NCBI GenBank assembly: GCA_021201755.1
Contig: JAJQEI010000045.1
Coordinates: forward strand, 63,040-127,039
Source: Ruminococcus sp.
Lineage (GTDB): Bacteria > Bacillota > Clostridia > Oscillospirales > Ruminococcaceae
DNA: 64,000 nucleotides
Direction: 5' to 3'
The notes below the pieces were generated by a model, which worked only from the letters and a program-made list of their open reading frames with translations, made no database searches and was not told the origin of the DNA. The position numbers and the translations under genes are program-made. Positions 18,550 to 26,575 of the stretch are shown here, piece by piece. How positions within the stretch are numbered: position 1 is the stretch's first letter; every line of letters begins with the position of its first letter.

Positions 18550-18597
18550 GGCAGACACGCCTGGATCTTGATAAAGATGCTACCAAGCGTGCCTGTC
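18550..18597 (+). other. Long imperfect inverted repeat upstream of murD
   Basis: Arms 18550-18564 and 18583-18597 can pair over 15 positions with three non-Watson-Crick pairs. The loop contains a nested 5-bp stem (18565-18569 with 18574-18578). No T-tract follows, so it is not an obvious intrinsic terminator. It sits 18 bp before the murD ribosome-binding site, where it could act as an mRNA 5' structure or a processing site. Confidence 0.5.
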
Positions 18598-18626
18598 ATG
18601 TTGTCAGTATATTGGAGGAGTAGCAA

Positions 18627-20018
18627 ATGAGGAGTATAGAAAAATATTTTGAAGTTATGCAGAAAAAGCGCATTGCTTTTATTGGCTATGGTGTAACGAA
18701 TAGCGATGTTATTCGATTGTTTTGTAAAAAGGGAATTGACGTAACATTGCTGGATCAAAAGTCATCGGATCAATTGGGAGACGTATACGAAGAATTTCAA
18801 TCGCTTGGGGTGTCGTTTCAATTGGGAAACGGCTACTTAGATCACTTGACTGATTTTGATGTGGTATTTCGTTCCCCAGGGATGTATTATTACCATGAAC
18901 GACTGCAGGCGGCTCGTGCGGCAGGCGTTGTCATTACTTCTGAAATGGAGGCTTTCTTTTCTCTTTGTCCTTGTAAAATCTATGCTGTTACAGGCTCAGA
19001 TGGAAAAACAACAACAACAACTTTAATTTCTGAATTTTTGTCTCATGCTGGATTTCGTGTACATAAGGGTGGTAATATTGGTCGTGCTTTACTGCCGATT
19101 ATTGAAGACATCCAAGAAAATGATGTTGCAGTGGTGGAACTTTCTAGTTTTCAGTTGCTTTCTATGCGACAATCGCCGGACGTTGCAGTTATTACGAATA
19201 TTGCACCAAATCATTTGGACGTACACGGCACCATGGAAGAATATATATACGCCAAAACAAACTTGATTGCACATCAAGATGCTTTTTCGAAGACAGTACT
19301 AAATCAGGACAATGCAGAAACCATAAAGCTTTCTACTATGGTAAGGGGAATGTTAACTACATTTTCCAGAAAAGACCAGCCTACTTATGGTGCGTTTTTG
19401 CGTGCGGACGGTATGGTTTGTTATTCAAACAATGGCGACATTACACCAATTGTGCATAAAGATAAAATTCGCATTCCTGGAATGCATAATGTGGAGAATT
19501 ATTTGGCGGCAATTACTGCTGTTTGGGGAAATGTTTCGATTGATGTAATTGGTGATGTAGCAAAAAATTTTGGTGGTGTGGAACATCGTATTGAATTTGT
19601 TCGGGAATTGGACGGTGTAAAATGGTATAATGACAGCATTGCCACAAGTCCTACCAGAGTGCTGGCAGGATTACACGCTTTCTCGCAAAAGTTAATTGTG
19701 ATTATGGGTGGTTATGATAAAAAAATTCCTTTTGAACCGATGGCAGATGCCATTTGCCAGCAGGTAAAGCTTGTATTGCTTATGGGTGTTACAGCAAACA
19801 AAATCGAAGCTGCAATTCGTGGTAGCGACTTTTATCAAGAAGGGGTACCGGAGCTTGTACACGTTTTCTCAATGGAAGAAGCTGTACAAGAGGCACGTAA
19901 GCGAGCAGTTACTGGAGATATTGTCACATTGTCGCCGGTATGTGCAAGTTTTGACCTTTATCCCAATTTCGAAGCAAGAGGCGTGCATTATAAAAATCTT
20001 GTGAAGAAGCTAAGCTAA
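18627..20018 (+). CDS. murD: UDP-N-acetylmuramoyl-L-alanine--D-glutamate ligase
   Basis: MurD adds D-glutamate to UDP-MurNAc-L-Ala in the cytoplasmic phase of peptidoglycan synthesis. The 463-aa product has the Mur-ligase P-loop TGSDGKTTTTT (about residue 123), VVELSSFQL, NIAPNHLDVH with the catalytic His, the central-domain motif VEHRIEFV and WYNDSIATSPT. The ATG at 18627 follows a GGAGGAG site. Here murD stands apart from any mur/dcw cluster, with two peptidases behind it. Confidence 0.95.
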   Translation: MRSIEKYFEVMQKKRIAFIGYGVTNSDVIRLFCKKGIDVTLLDQKSSDQLGDVYEEFQSLGVSFQLGNGYLDHLTDFDVVFRSPGMYYYHERLQAARAAGVVITSEMEAFFSLCPCKIYAVTGSDGKTTTTTLISEFLSHAGFRVHKGGNIGRALLPIIEDIQENDVAVVELSSFQLLSMRQSPDVAVITNIAPNHLDVHGTMEEYIYAKTNLIAHQDAFSKTVLNQDNAETIKLSTMVRGMLTTFSRKDQPTYGAFLRADGMVCYSNNGDITPIVHKDKIRIPGMHNVENYLAAITAVWGNVSIDVIGDVAKNFGGVEHRIEFVRELDGVKWYNDSIATSPTRVLAGLHAFSQKLIVIMGGYDKKIPFEPMADAICQQVKLVLLMGVTANKIEAAIRGSDFYQEGVPELVHVFSMEEAVQEARKRAVTGDIVTLSPVCASFDLYPNFEARGVHYKNLVKKLS

Positions 20019-20022
20019 GTCA

Positions 20023-21030
20023 ATGGACTGGATAAAAACATTAAAATTGCTGACTGCACTAGCAGGTGTTTCTGGCAGGGAAACAACTGTTGCAGAGATG
20101 GCAAAAAAATTGCTGGAATCAACTTGCGATCAGGTAGAAATTTATCAAGGTAATGTCTGCGGTTATATCGGTCATCGAACTTCGTCAAAGCCGCATATTT
20201 TGCTGGATGCACATCTAGATCAAGTGGGATTTTTCGTCACAGCAATCACAGAAAATGGCTTTGTTCGAGTTGGGAATATCGGTGGACTAGATTATCGCTT
20301 AATGCCGGCGCAGCGAGTTATTCTACATGGAAAAGAAGAAATTTCCGGTGTAATCAGTTGTGTACCACCGCATTTGCAAGATGGAAAAGAACACGTCCCA
20401 TCTGTCACGGAGCTTGCAATTGATACTGGTTATCCAAAAGAAATGTTGGAAAAAATTCTTTCACCGGGCGATGCGGTTTCCTTCGATATGCCATTACAGA
20501 GGTTGGAAAATGGCTGTGTCACGGGTGCATCGCTTGACGATCGTTGCGGCATGGCAGCAATTCTCTACGCTTTGGAACAGCTACAGGGACAAGATTTATC
20601 TTGTACAATCAGTGTTTTATTTTCTACCCAAGAAGAAGTAGGAGAACGTGGTGCAATGATTGGTGCTTATCGGGTTAATCCGGATATTGCGTTGGCAGTT
20701 GACGTTACTTTTGCCAAAGGACATGGTGACGATCCGACAAAATGTGGGAAATTAGGCGGTGGTCCGATGATTGGCATATCTCCTTCATTATCACCCGAAA
20801 TCAGCCGTGATTTGATTGCAACAGCGAAGAAAAATCGAATTCCATGGCAACCTGAAGTGATGTCTGGTATGACCGGCACAAATGCGGATCGTTTTTCAGT
20901 AACACGAGAAGGTGTCCTCACAGGGACGGTTTCTATTCCACTTCGATATATGCACACCCCTTCGGAGCTGATTCAAATTTCAGATTTAGAAGCGACTGGA
21001 AAGCTTTTGACAGCTTATTTGCTGCAATAA
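20023..21030 (+). CDS. M42 family glutamyl aminopeptidase-like metallopeptidase (copy 1)
   Basis: Cytosolic di-zinc aminopeptidase of family M42, which trims peptides and usually forms tetrahedral dodecamers. The 335-aa protein has the metal ligands in order: LDAHLDQVG (His), SLDDRCG (Asp), STQEEVGERGA (catalytic Glu pair), AVDVTF (Asp) and a final MHTPSE (His). It starts 4 bp after the murD stop and is the first of two adjacent M42 genes that differ considerably, which suggests different peptide preferences. Confidence 0.9.
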   Translation: MDWIKTLKLLTALAGVSGRETTVAEMAKKLLESTCDQVEIYQGNVCGYIGHRTSSKPHILLDAHLDQVGFFVTAITENGFVRVGNIGGLDYRLMPAQRVILHGKEEISGVISCVPPHLQDGKEHVPSVTELAIDTGYPKEMLEKILSPGDAVSFDMPLQRLENGCVTGASLDDRCGMAAILYALEQLQGQDLSCTISVLFSTQEEVGERGAMIGAYRVNPDIALAVDVTFAKGHGDDPTKCGKLGGGPMIGISPSLSPEISRDLIATAKKNRIPWQPEVMSGMTGTNADRFSVTREGVLTGTVSIPLRYMHTPSELIQISDLEATGKLLTAYLLQ

Positions 21031-21067
21031 TAAAGACATACATTTTGTATATATGAAGGAAATTGGA

Positions 21068-22111
21068 ATGCTGAAACATTTGCAAGAATTATGCAACCTT
21101 TGTGGTTGTTCTGGTGATGAATCAGAAATTCGACAGTATATCATACGGATTTTGGAACGGACAAATGGCGTTTCATGGGAAATTGACCCATTGGGGAATC
21201 TTTTAGTACAAAAACGTGGTGCATCACGTGCGCCCCATCGTCTTATGGTCAGTGCGCATATGGACGAAGTAGGACTGATTGTCACGCATATTTTTTCGGA
21301 TGGCACGCTCAGCGTCGCTGCTGTGGGTGGTGTAGATGCATCTGTGGTCATTGGACGTCAGGTTTTGGTTGGAAAGAACCATATTCCTGGAGTGATCGGC
21401 GTTAAACCGGTTCATTTGCTGACTGATGAAGAGAAGAAAATGATTCCGGAGTTTGGGGGCTTTGTTTTAGATATTGGTGCAGAAAACCGTGAACAAGCGG
21501 AGGAAATTGCACCTCCTGGTACTTATGTCTATTTCATGTCAAATTTTCGACAGTTTGGCAAGGAATGTATATGTAGCAAAGCGATTGACGATCGTGTAGG
21601 CTGTGCATTGTTATTGTATTTGTTAGAACAAGAAACACCGTATGATTTTACAGGGGCTTTTTTGGTACAAGAGGAAATTGGCTTGCGTGGTGCAAAAACG
21701 GCAGCATATACCATTGCACCTGATTTTGCATTGGTATTAGAAGCTACAACTGCTGCAGATTTAGTGGACGCAAAAGAGGATGAAAAGGTATGTACTTTGG
21801 GCAAGGGACCGGTAATTTCGTTCATGGATCACAGTACGATTTACGATTCGGCACTTGTTCAGATGGCGTTTTCTATTGGAAAAGTACACGATATACCGTG
21901 TCAGACCAAATCTCGCATTGCTGGTGGAAATGATAGCGGAGCAATACACTTGAGTCGTGGCGGTGTGCGGACACTATCTGTGTCCTTGCCCTGTCGATAC
22001 CTTCATTCTCCAGCTAGTGTTGCAAATTTGGCGGACATAGATGCTTTATCTAAATTTCTTCCTCTTCTTGTCACACAGATGTTACAAATTCCTCACAAGG
22101 ATTCGATATGA
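21068..22111 (+). CDS. M42 family metallopeptidase (copy 2)
   Basis: Second M42 aminopeptidase, 347 aa, with VSAHMDEVG, AIDDRVGCAL, LVQEEIGLRGA, an Asp replaced by Glu in LVLEATT, and YLHSPAS. The ligand pattern is otherwise complete, so activity is likely; the Glu in the fourth position is also common in the family. An ATG at 21053 is in frame, but GAAGGA at 21056-21061 points to ATG21068. The stop overlaps the start of the next gene (ATGA). Confidence 0.9.
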   Translation: MLKHLQELCNLCGCSGDESEIRQYIIRILERTNGVSWEIDPLGNLLVQKRGASRAPHRLMVSAHMDEVGLIVTHIFSDGTLSVAAVGGVDASVVIGRQVLVGKNHIPGVIGVKPVHLLTDEEKKMIPEFGGFVLDIGAENREQAEEIAPPGTYVYFMSNFRQFGKECICSKAIDDRVGCALLLYLLEQETPYDFTGAFLVQEEIGLRGAKTAAYTIAPDFALVLEATTAADLVDAKEDEKVCTLGKGPVISFMDHSTIYDSALVQMAFSIGKVHDIPCQTKSRIAGGNDSGAIHLSRGGVRTLSVSLPCRYLHSPASVANLADIDALSKFLPLLVTQMLQIPHKDSI

Positions 22112-22893
22112 TACAACAAATCACATCGTTTCTCCCAACAGAAATTATTGTATTGGAACGCTCTTTTCGAGGAATGCAGATTCTCAGTTATCAAAAAGCT
22201 TACGGAGGTAATTATGGCTTTTGCCGTTTCTTTCGATTGCGTTATCCAACTGGAAAGGGCTGGATGCTGCTTTTTAATGCGACGCTTTTCATCTGTACAG
22301 AAGGAAAATTGCCTACAGATGAAATTCAATCATTTGTCGCTATGCATATGCCTTTTCGAGTGGAATGTGATTCCTTTTTGGTGGATGATCTGTTGCAACT
22401 TTCCAGTTATCAAAAGCTGCACCGCACGACGTTTCACCTTGTCCCTAAACCACCGTCAGATCAGTTTCTGGAATCTGCTCTAAATCGCATTCCCAGATTA
22501 GATACAGTTTATCAAATTTTAAAAGAGGGCTTTCCGAATTTGCTGGAGTATGGTTTATGGCTGACGGATGCTTCTCATCGATTGCGACATGGGATCAGCA
22601 AATTTTTTACGTATAAAGACATCTCCACATTAGCGTGGCAATATGATTGGAATGATACTGTTTTGGTGGGGCAGGTAGCAACGTGTTCTGCTCATCGAGG
22701 GAGCGGATATGCTCGAGATCTTTTGCGGTGGACTGCAAACGAGCTTTCTCGAAATGGGAAATATGCGGTACTCTATGCATTGGATGTGCGAGATAGTTTT
22801 TATCGAGAAATTGGTTTTCAAGCAATTGCAACTGAATACGTTCTAGAACGACAGGATATTCCAAAAGAAAAACAAGAAAAAGGAGTGTTATAA
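22108..22893 (+). CDS. GNAT family N-acetyltransferase (two-domain)
   Basis: A 261-aa protein whose C-terminal third carries the GNAT acetyl-CoA-binding motif QVATCSAHRGSGYARDLL, followed by LYALDVRDSFYREIGF. The N-terminal 150 residues look like a divergent, probably non-catalytic acetyltransferase half or substrate domain; I recognise no specific subfamily. It is translationally coupled to the M42 gene (ATGA overlap). Substrate unknown; its neighbours hint at amino acid or peptide chemistry. Confidence 0.8.
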   Translation: MIQQITSFLPTEIIVLERSFRGMQILSYQKAYGGNYGFCRFFRLRYPTGKGWMLLFNATLFICTEGKLPTDEIQSFVAMHMPFRVECDSFLVDDLLQLSSYQKLHRTTFHLVPKPPSDQFLESALNRIPRLDTVYQILKEGFPNLLEYGLWLTDASHRLRHGISKFFTYKDISTLAWQYDWNDTVLVGQVATCSAHRGSGYARDLLRWTANELSRNGKYAVLYALDVRDSFYREIGFQAIATEYVLERQDIPKEKQEKGVL

Positions 22894-22895
22894 TC

Positions 22896-24176
22896 ATAGA
22901 TATACAAGATTTTTTTCAAGTAAATAATCGTTTATGGAAATTGGCGGAACAAGCGGAACAGGATTGTCAGGAGGTTTTCCGAAAAATCGAAGAAATTTCT
23001 TTCTATAATGGTGCAAAAGTGTTATCGGCGTATCAAAAAAATCGAGTCAATACCCAATGTCTTTCCGGTACCACAGGCTATGGCTATGGCGACCAAGGCA
23101 GGGATACTTTGGATAAGGCAGTAGCTTGTGTATTTGGAGCAGAGGATGCACTGGTACGTCATAATTTTGTTTCCGGTACTCATGCTTTGACGGTTGCATT
23201 ATTTGGTATGTTGCGTAGTGGCGATGTCATGGTGTCCCTGACTGGTAGACCATATGACACGTTAACCGAAGTTATTGGTCTTGATGGAAATAAAGAAAAC
23301 GGTTCTCTGCGAAATTTTGGTGTCACTTACGAAGAAGTTTCTCTTTTGCCAGACGGAACACCAGATTATGCTGCTATTTCAAATGCAGTAAAAGGTGAAA
23401 ATGTGAAGGTTGCGTATGTCCAGCGTTCTCGTGGTTACTCTCTCCGACCGGCACTGACCACTGATCAGATCGAACAGATTGCCAAACTTGTGCGAAAGGC
23501 GAACCCACGTGCTATTCTCATGGTAGACAACTGTTATGGCGAATTTGTCGAAGAAAAAGAACCAGTGCAAGTTGGAGCCGATCTGATGATTGGTTCGATG
23601 ATCAAAAATGTCGGCGGTGGAATTGCACGAACAGGTGGATATATTGCTGGTAAGGCAAAATATGTGGAGCAGTGTGCACAGCGACTGACGTGCATCGGTA
23701 TGGGAAAAGAAGTCGGCTGTACTTTGGATATAAATCGTGAATTATATCTTGGTTTTTTTCATGCGCCGCACACTACAGCAAATGCCTTAAAAACTGCAAA
23801 TTTTGCTGCGGCTCTGTTTCAGCGACTTGGGTTTCCTTGTTATCCTAGGATAGGAGAAACACGTGGTGATATTGTGGAAGCAATTTGTCTCGGTGACGAG
23901 GCACACTTGACGGCTTTTTGTCAAGGTATTCAAAAAGGTTCACCGATTGATGCCTATGTGATACCCGAACCATGGGATATGCCGGGTTATGCCAATCAGG
24001 TAATTATGGCGGCTGGTACGTTTACTGCTGGTGCTTCTATTGAATTGTCTGCTGATGCACCAATTCGCCCACCATATGCAGTGTGGTTGCAAGGTGGTAT
24101 TACTTATACCAGCGGAAAAATTGGTGTTCTACTTGCGGCACAGTGTTTATTTGAAAAAAATCTTCTTTCCATTTAG
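22896..24176 (+). CDS. Methionine gamma-lyase/aluminium-resistance family PLP enzyme, non-canonical start
   Basis: Fold-type I PLP enzyme of the family annotated as aluminium-resistance protein or methionine gamma-lyase-like (YnbB group). Motifs: TGYGYGDQGRD, HNFVSGTHAL (PLP contacts), MVDNCYGEFVE (Asp to the PLP ring) and the Schiff-base lysine in GSMIKNVGGG. Coding clearly begins upstream of the first TTG (22941), but the segment back to the AAAAGGAG site at 22878-22885 contains no ATG, GTG or TTG. The best-placed codon is ATA at 22896, giving IDIQDFFQVNNRLW, or ATC at 22893. This could be an ATG-to-ATA mutation. About 426 aa. Confidence 0.8.
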   Translation: MDIQDFFQVNNRLWKLAEQAEQDCQEVFRKIEEISFYNGAKVLSAYQKNRVNTQCLSGTTGYGYGDQGRDTLDKAVACVFGAEDALVRHNFVSGTHALTVALFGMLRSGDVMVSLTGRPYDTLTEVIGLDGNKENGSLRNFGVTYEEVSLLPDGTPDYAAISNAVKGENVKVAYVQRSRGYSLRPALTTDQIEQIAKLVRKANPRAILMVDNCYGEFVEEKEPVQVGADLMIGSMIKNVGGGIARTGGYIAGKAKYVEQCAQRLTCIGMGKEVGCTLDINRELYLGFFHAPHTTANALKTANFAAALFQRLGFPCYPRIGETRGDIVEAICLGDEAHLTAFCQGIQKGSPIDAYVIPEPWDMPGYANQVIMAAGTFTAGASIELSADAPIRPPYAVWLQGGITYTSGKIGVLLAAQCLFEKNLLSI

Positions 24177-24262
24177 GATAACTTTTTTTAGCAGAATGGT
24201 GTCAAAAATATTACAAATGGATACAATTTAAGCCGATGAATACGAAAATTTTCAAAAAACAG

Positions 24263-24291
24263 TTGACAGAAAAGCGTGTTGCTGGTACAAT
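24263..24291 (+). promoter_or_regulatory. Promoter of the zinc-ribbon PASTA pseudokinase gene
   Basis: TTGACA (24263-24268), 17-bp spacer, TACAAT (24286-24291). It is close to consensus and lies about 90 bp upstream of the kinase-like start codon. Confidence 0.8.
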
Positions 24292-24380
24292 TAAAATGAG
24301 GAAATGATAATTAGTTAAAGTGCTTTTGGTACAATCAATTGCGTGTAAAGAATATATGCAAAGAAACAGGAGGAATCGCT

Positions 24381-26291
24381 TTGGGAGAACGCAAACTTTG
24401 TTACGGTTGTATGGAACGAACGGAATTTACTGACGGCGTTTGCCCACGTTGTGGATATTATGAAAATTCTCCAAGTGACCCGTCTTTTATTATACCTGGA
24501 ACACAACTGCACAATCGATATATTGTTGGTGTTGTTTTGTCCGTGAACGGAGAAGGTATTACGTATCTGGCTTATGATCAATCTACTGACTGTAAAGTAA
24601 AATTACGGGAATATATGCCACACAATCTTTGTTCTCGTGTTGCAGATTCACCGACAGTTCGTGTAATTCCGTTACGTTTGGCACAGTATAAAGCATTGAT
24701 GGCAGAATTCACAGAATTGTATAAATCGCTTGCAAAGCTGCGTGGACAAGTACATATTTGTACTGTTGTTGATTTATTCGCAGAAAACAATACGACCTAT
24801 GTAGTAGATGAATACATTGAAAGCGTTCGACTCATTGACTATTTAAAGGATAATGCTGGAGAATTAACTTGGAATCAGTTTTCACAAATGCTGCCTCTGC
24901 TGATGACAACACTTAGTTTGTTACATAATTCTGGTGTTATACATCGTGCAATTTCACCTAATACGATATATGTCACGGAAAAAGATGAGCTTGTTTTGAC
25001 GGCATTTTCCACAGCAGCGGCACGAACGGAAAATACTGAACTGGAATGTGAGCTTTATAATGGTTATGCTGCGCCGGAACAGTATGCAGCTAACACTAGA
25101 CAAGGTACATGGACAGATATCTATGCTGTGTGTGCAGTGCTTTATCGTGTGTTGACTGGCAGTATGCCGCCATCTGCAATTAGTCGTATGGAAAACGACA
25201 ATTTAGTTGCACCTTATGTAATGAATCCAAATGTGCCTAAGCATATTTCAAATATTATTATGCAAGGAATGCATCTAAATGGAGATGCTCGTATTCAAAG
25301 TGTTACTAAACTTGTTACAGATTTGTTTGACGAAAACGTCATGGATTATGACATCCCATACAATGGTTATAATATTTCACAAGACAGTTCAAATAGCGGT
25401 TATGCTGAAAATAATTATGAAACTTATGACAATCAGGAATATCCGGATTATGACACAGGTTATTCAGAAGATTATTCTTATGATGATTATGATTCTGATA
25501 CGAATTCTAAATACAATCAAGAAAAAGCAGGTGCAATTGATCGGTTGAAGGTTCCGATTATTGTGGGTATTGTTTTGCTTTTGATTATGCTGATTGCAGT
25601 TTTTGTCTTTGCATCCAGTATGTTTGATGATGACGGCAGTACATCTTCTACTGCGGCTGTTTCTACGACTACGACAATGACGAGCGAGACACAAGAAGCA
25701 ACGACGGAAGCAGAAACTGGTGACAGCATTATGCCAAACTTAGTTGGAAAAAATTATGAGAATCAAAAAGTACAGTACTCTTCTTGGATTACATTTGATG
25801 TGGAAGAGGTTTATAATGATAACTATAATGCAGGTATTATTTGTTGGCAGGAGTATGAAGCGGGGGAATCATTCGATTCATCAAAATCTGTAAAAATACA
25901 AGTGAGCAAAGGTCCGGCAACGATTGAAATTCCAAGCTATAGCAATACACTTTATAGCACTTATTGTGCAGAACTTGATGAATTGGGTGTACCTTATACG
26001 GTTTCTTATGTTGCAACTTCTTCTTATACAAATAATGTGGTGGTAAAGGTGACAAAAACAAAAAATGACGTGGACGAAACAGAATTAGCTGCAGGGGATA
26101 CCATCGACATGAACGACGGCTATTCGTTGATTGTATATTATGCATATAATCCTCCGGCTACGACGGCGGTCACGACGGCAGCTACGATGGAAGAAACAGA
26201 AGTGGTAGAAACAGAAGCTACAACAACGGCTGCCGCAGAAGAATCTGTTGCTGAAACGGCTGCACCAGCAGAGGAGGAAGCCGAAAACTAA
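24381..26291 (+). CDS. Zinc-ribbon/PASTA membrane Ser-Thr kinase homologue, probably a pseudokinase
   Basis: 636-aa single-pass protein. An N-terminal zinc ribbon (CYGC ... CPRC) is followed by a kinase-like domain (about 50-310), an Asp/Tyr-rich linker, one TM helix (about 390-415) and an external Thr-rich, PASTA-like region. The kinase fold is recognisable (KLREYMP, GYAAPEQY, TDIYAVCAVLYRVLTG), but key residues are lost: the HRD Asp is Ala in IHRAISPNTI (about 188) and the DFG segment reads TAFSTA. I infer a non-catalytic scaffold or sensor. The start is TTG24381 behind AGGAGG; the longer frame to 24339 lacks such a site. It has its own promoter and terminator. Confidence 0.85.
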   Translation: MGERKLCYGCMERTEFTDGVCPRCGYYENSPSDPSFIIPGTQLHNRYIVGVVLSVNGEGITYLAYDQSTDCKVKLREYMPHNLCSRVADSPTVRVIPLRLAQYKALMAEFTELYKSLAKLRGQVHICTVVDLFAENNTTYVVDEYIESVRLIDYLKDNAGELTWNQFSQMLPLLMTTLSLLHNSGVIHRAISPNTIYVTEKDELVLTAFSTAAARTENTELECELYNGYAAPEQYAANTRQGTWTDIYAVCAVLYRVLTGSMPPSAISRMENDNLVAPYVMNPNVPKHISNIIMQGMHLNGDARIQSVTKLVTDLFDENVMDYDIPYNGYNISQDSSNSGYAENNYETYDNQEYPDYDTGYSEDYSYDDYDSDTNSKYNQEKAGAIDRLKVPIIVGIVLLLIMLIAVFVFASSMFDDDGSTSSTAAVSTTTTMTSETQEATTEAETGDSIMPNLVGKNYENQKVQYSSWITFDVEEVYNDNYNAGIICWQEYEAGESFDSSKSVKIQVSKGPATIEIPSYSNTLYSTYCAELDELGVPYTVSYVATSSYTNNVVVKVTKTKNDVDETELAAGDTIDMNDGYSLIVYYAYNPPATTAVTTAATMEETEVVETEATTTAAAEESVAETAAPAEEEAEN

Positions 26292-26300
26292 ATTTTAGCG

Positions 26301-26346
26301 AAAAATGAGAATCAATTGCAAAATAATGCAGTAGATTCTCATTTTT
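26301..26346 (+). terminator. Terminator of the pseudokinase gene
   Basis: A 13-bp perfect stem (26301-26313 with 26334-26346) starts with A-tracts and ends with T-tracts, so it could work on both strands. Confidence 0.8.
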
Positions 26347-26395
26347 GTAATCAAAATAAAATGACATAATATCTTTGATTTGTGCAAAATGTCAC

Positions 26396-26424
26396 TTGAC
26401 AAAAAGCAAAAAGTGTAGTATAAT
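26396..26424 (+). promoter_or_regulatory. Consensus promoter of the MATE transcript
   Basis: TTGACA (26396-26401), 17-bp spacer, TATAAT (26419-26424): a full sigma-A consensus. Transcription would start near 26431, leaving a 5' leader of about 145 nt. Confidence 0.88.
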
Positions 26425-26440
26425 AATAACATAAAGATGT

Positions 26441-26482
26441 GTAGCTATTTGCGTAAGTCCAGTCGTATTTGGCTACTTTTTT
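26441..26482 (+). promoter_or_regulatory. Attenuator-like hairpin in the MATE leader
   Basis: GTAGCTA (26441-26447) pairs with TGGCTAC (26470-26476), followed by six T residues, which is terminator geometry close behind a consensus promoter. A second GTAGCT at 26532-26537 could compete for the same GGCTAC arm. I do not recognise a known riboswitch class. The leader may be a conditional terminator, but it is short and the stem is weak. Confidence 0.45.
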
Positions 26483-26575
26483 ATGCAATTTTTGCCAAAT
26501 AACAGATATTACGTTGTATATTGTATCAAGTGTAGCTTTTGTTTGGTAATTTTTTCAAAGATGAGGAGTGTTTTC

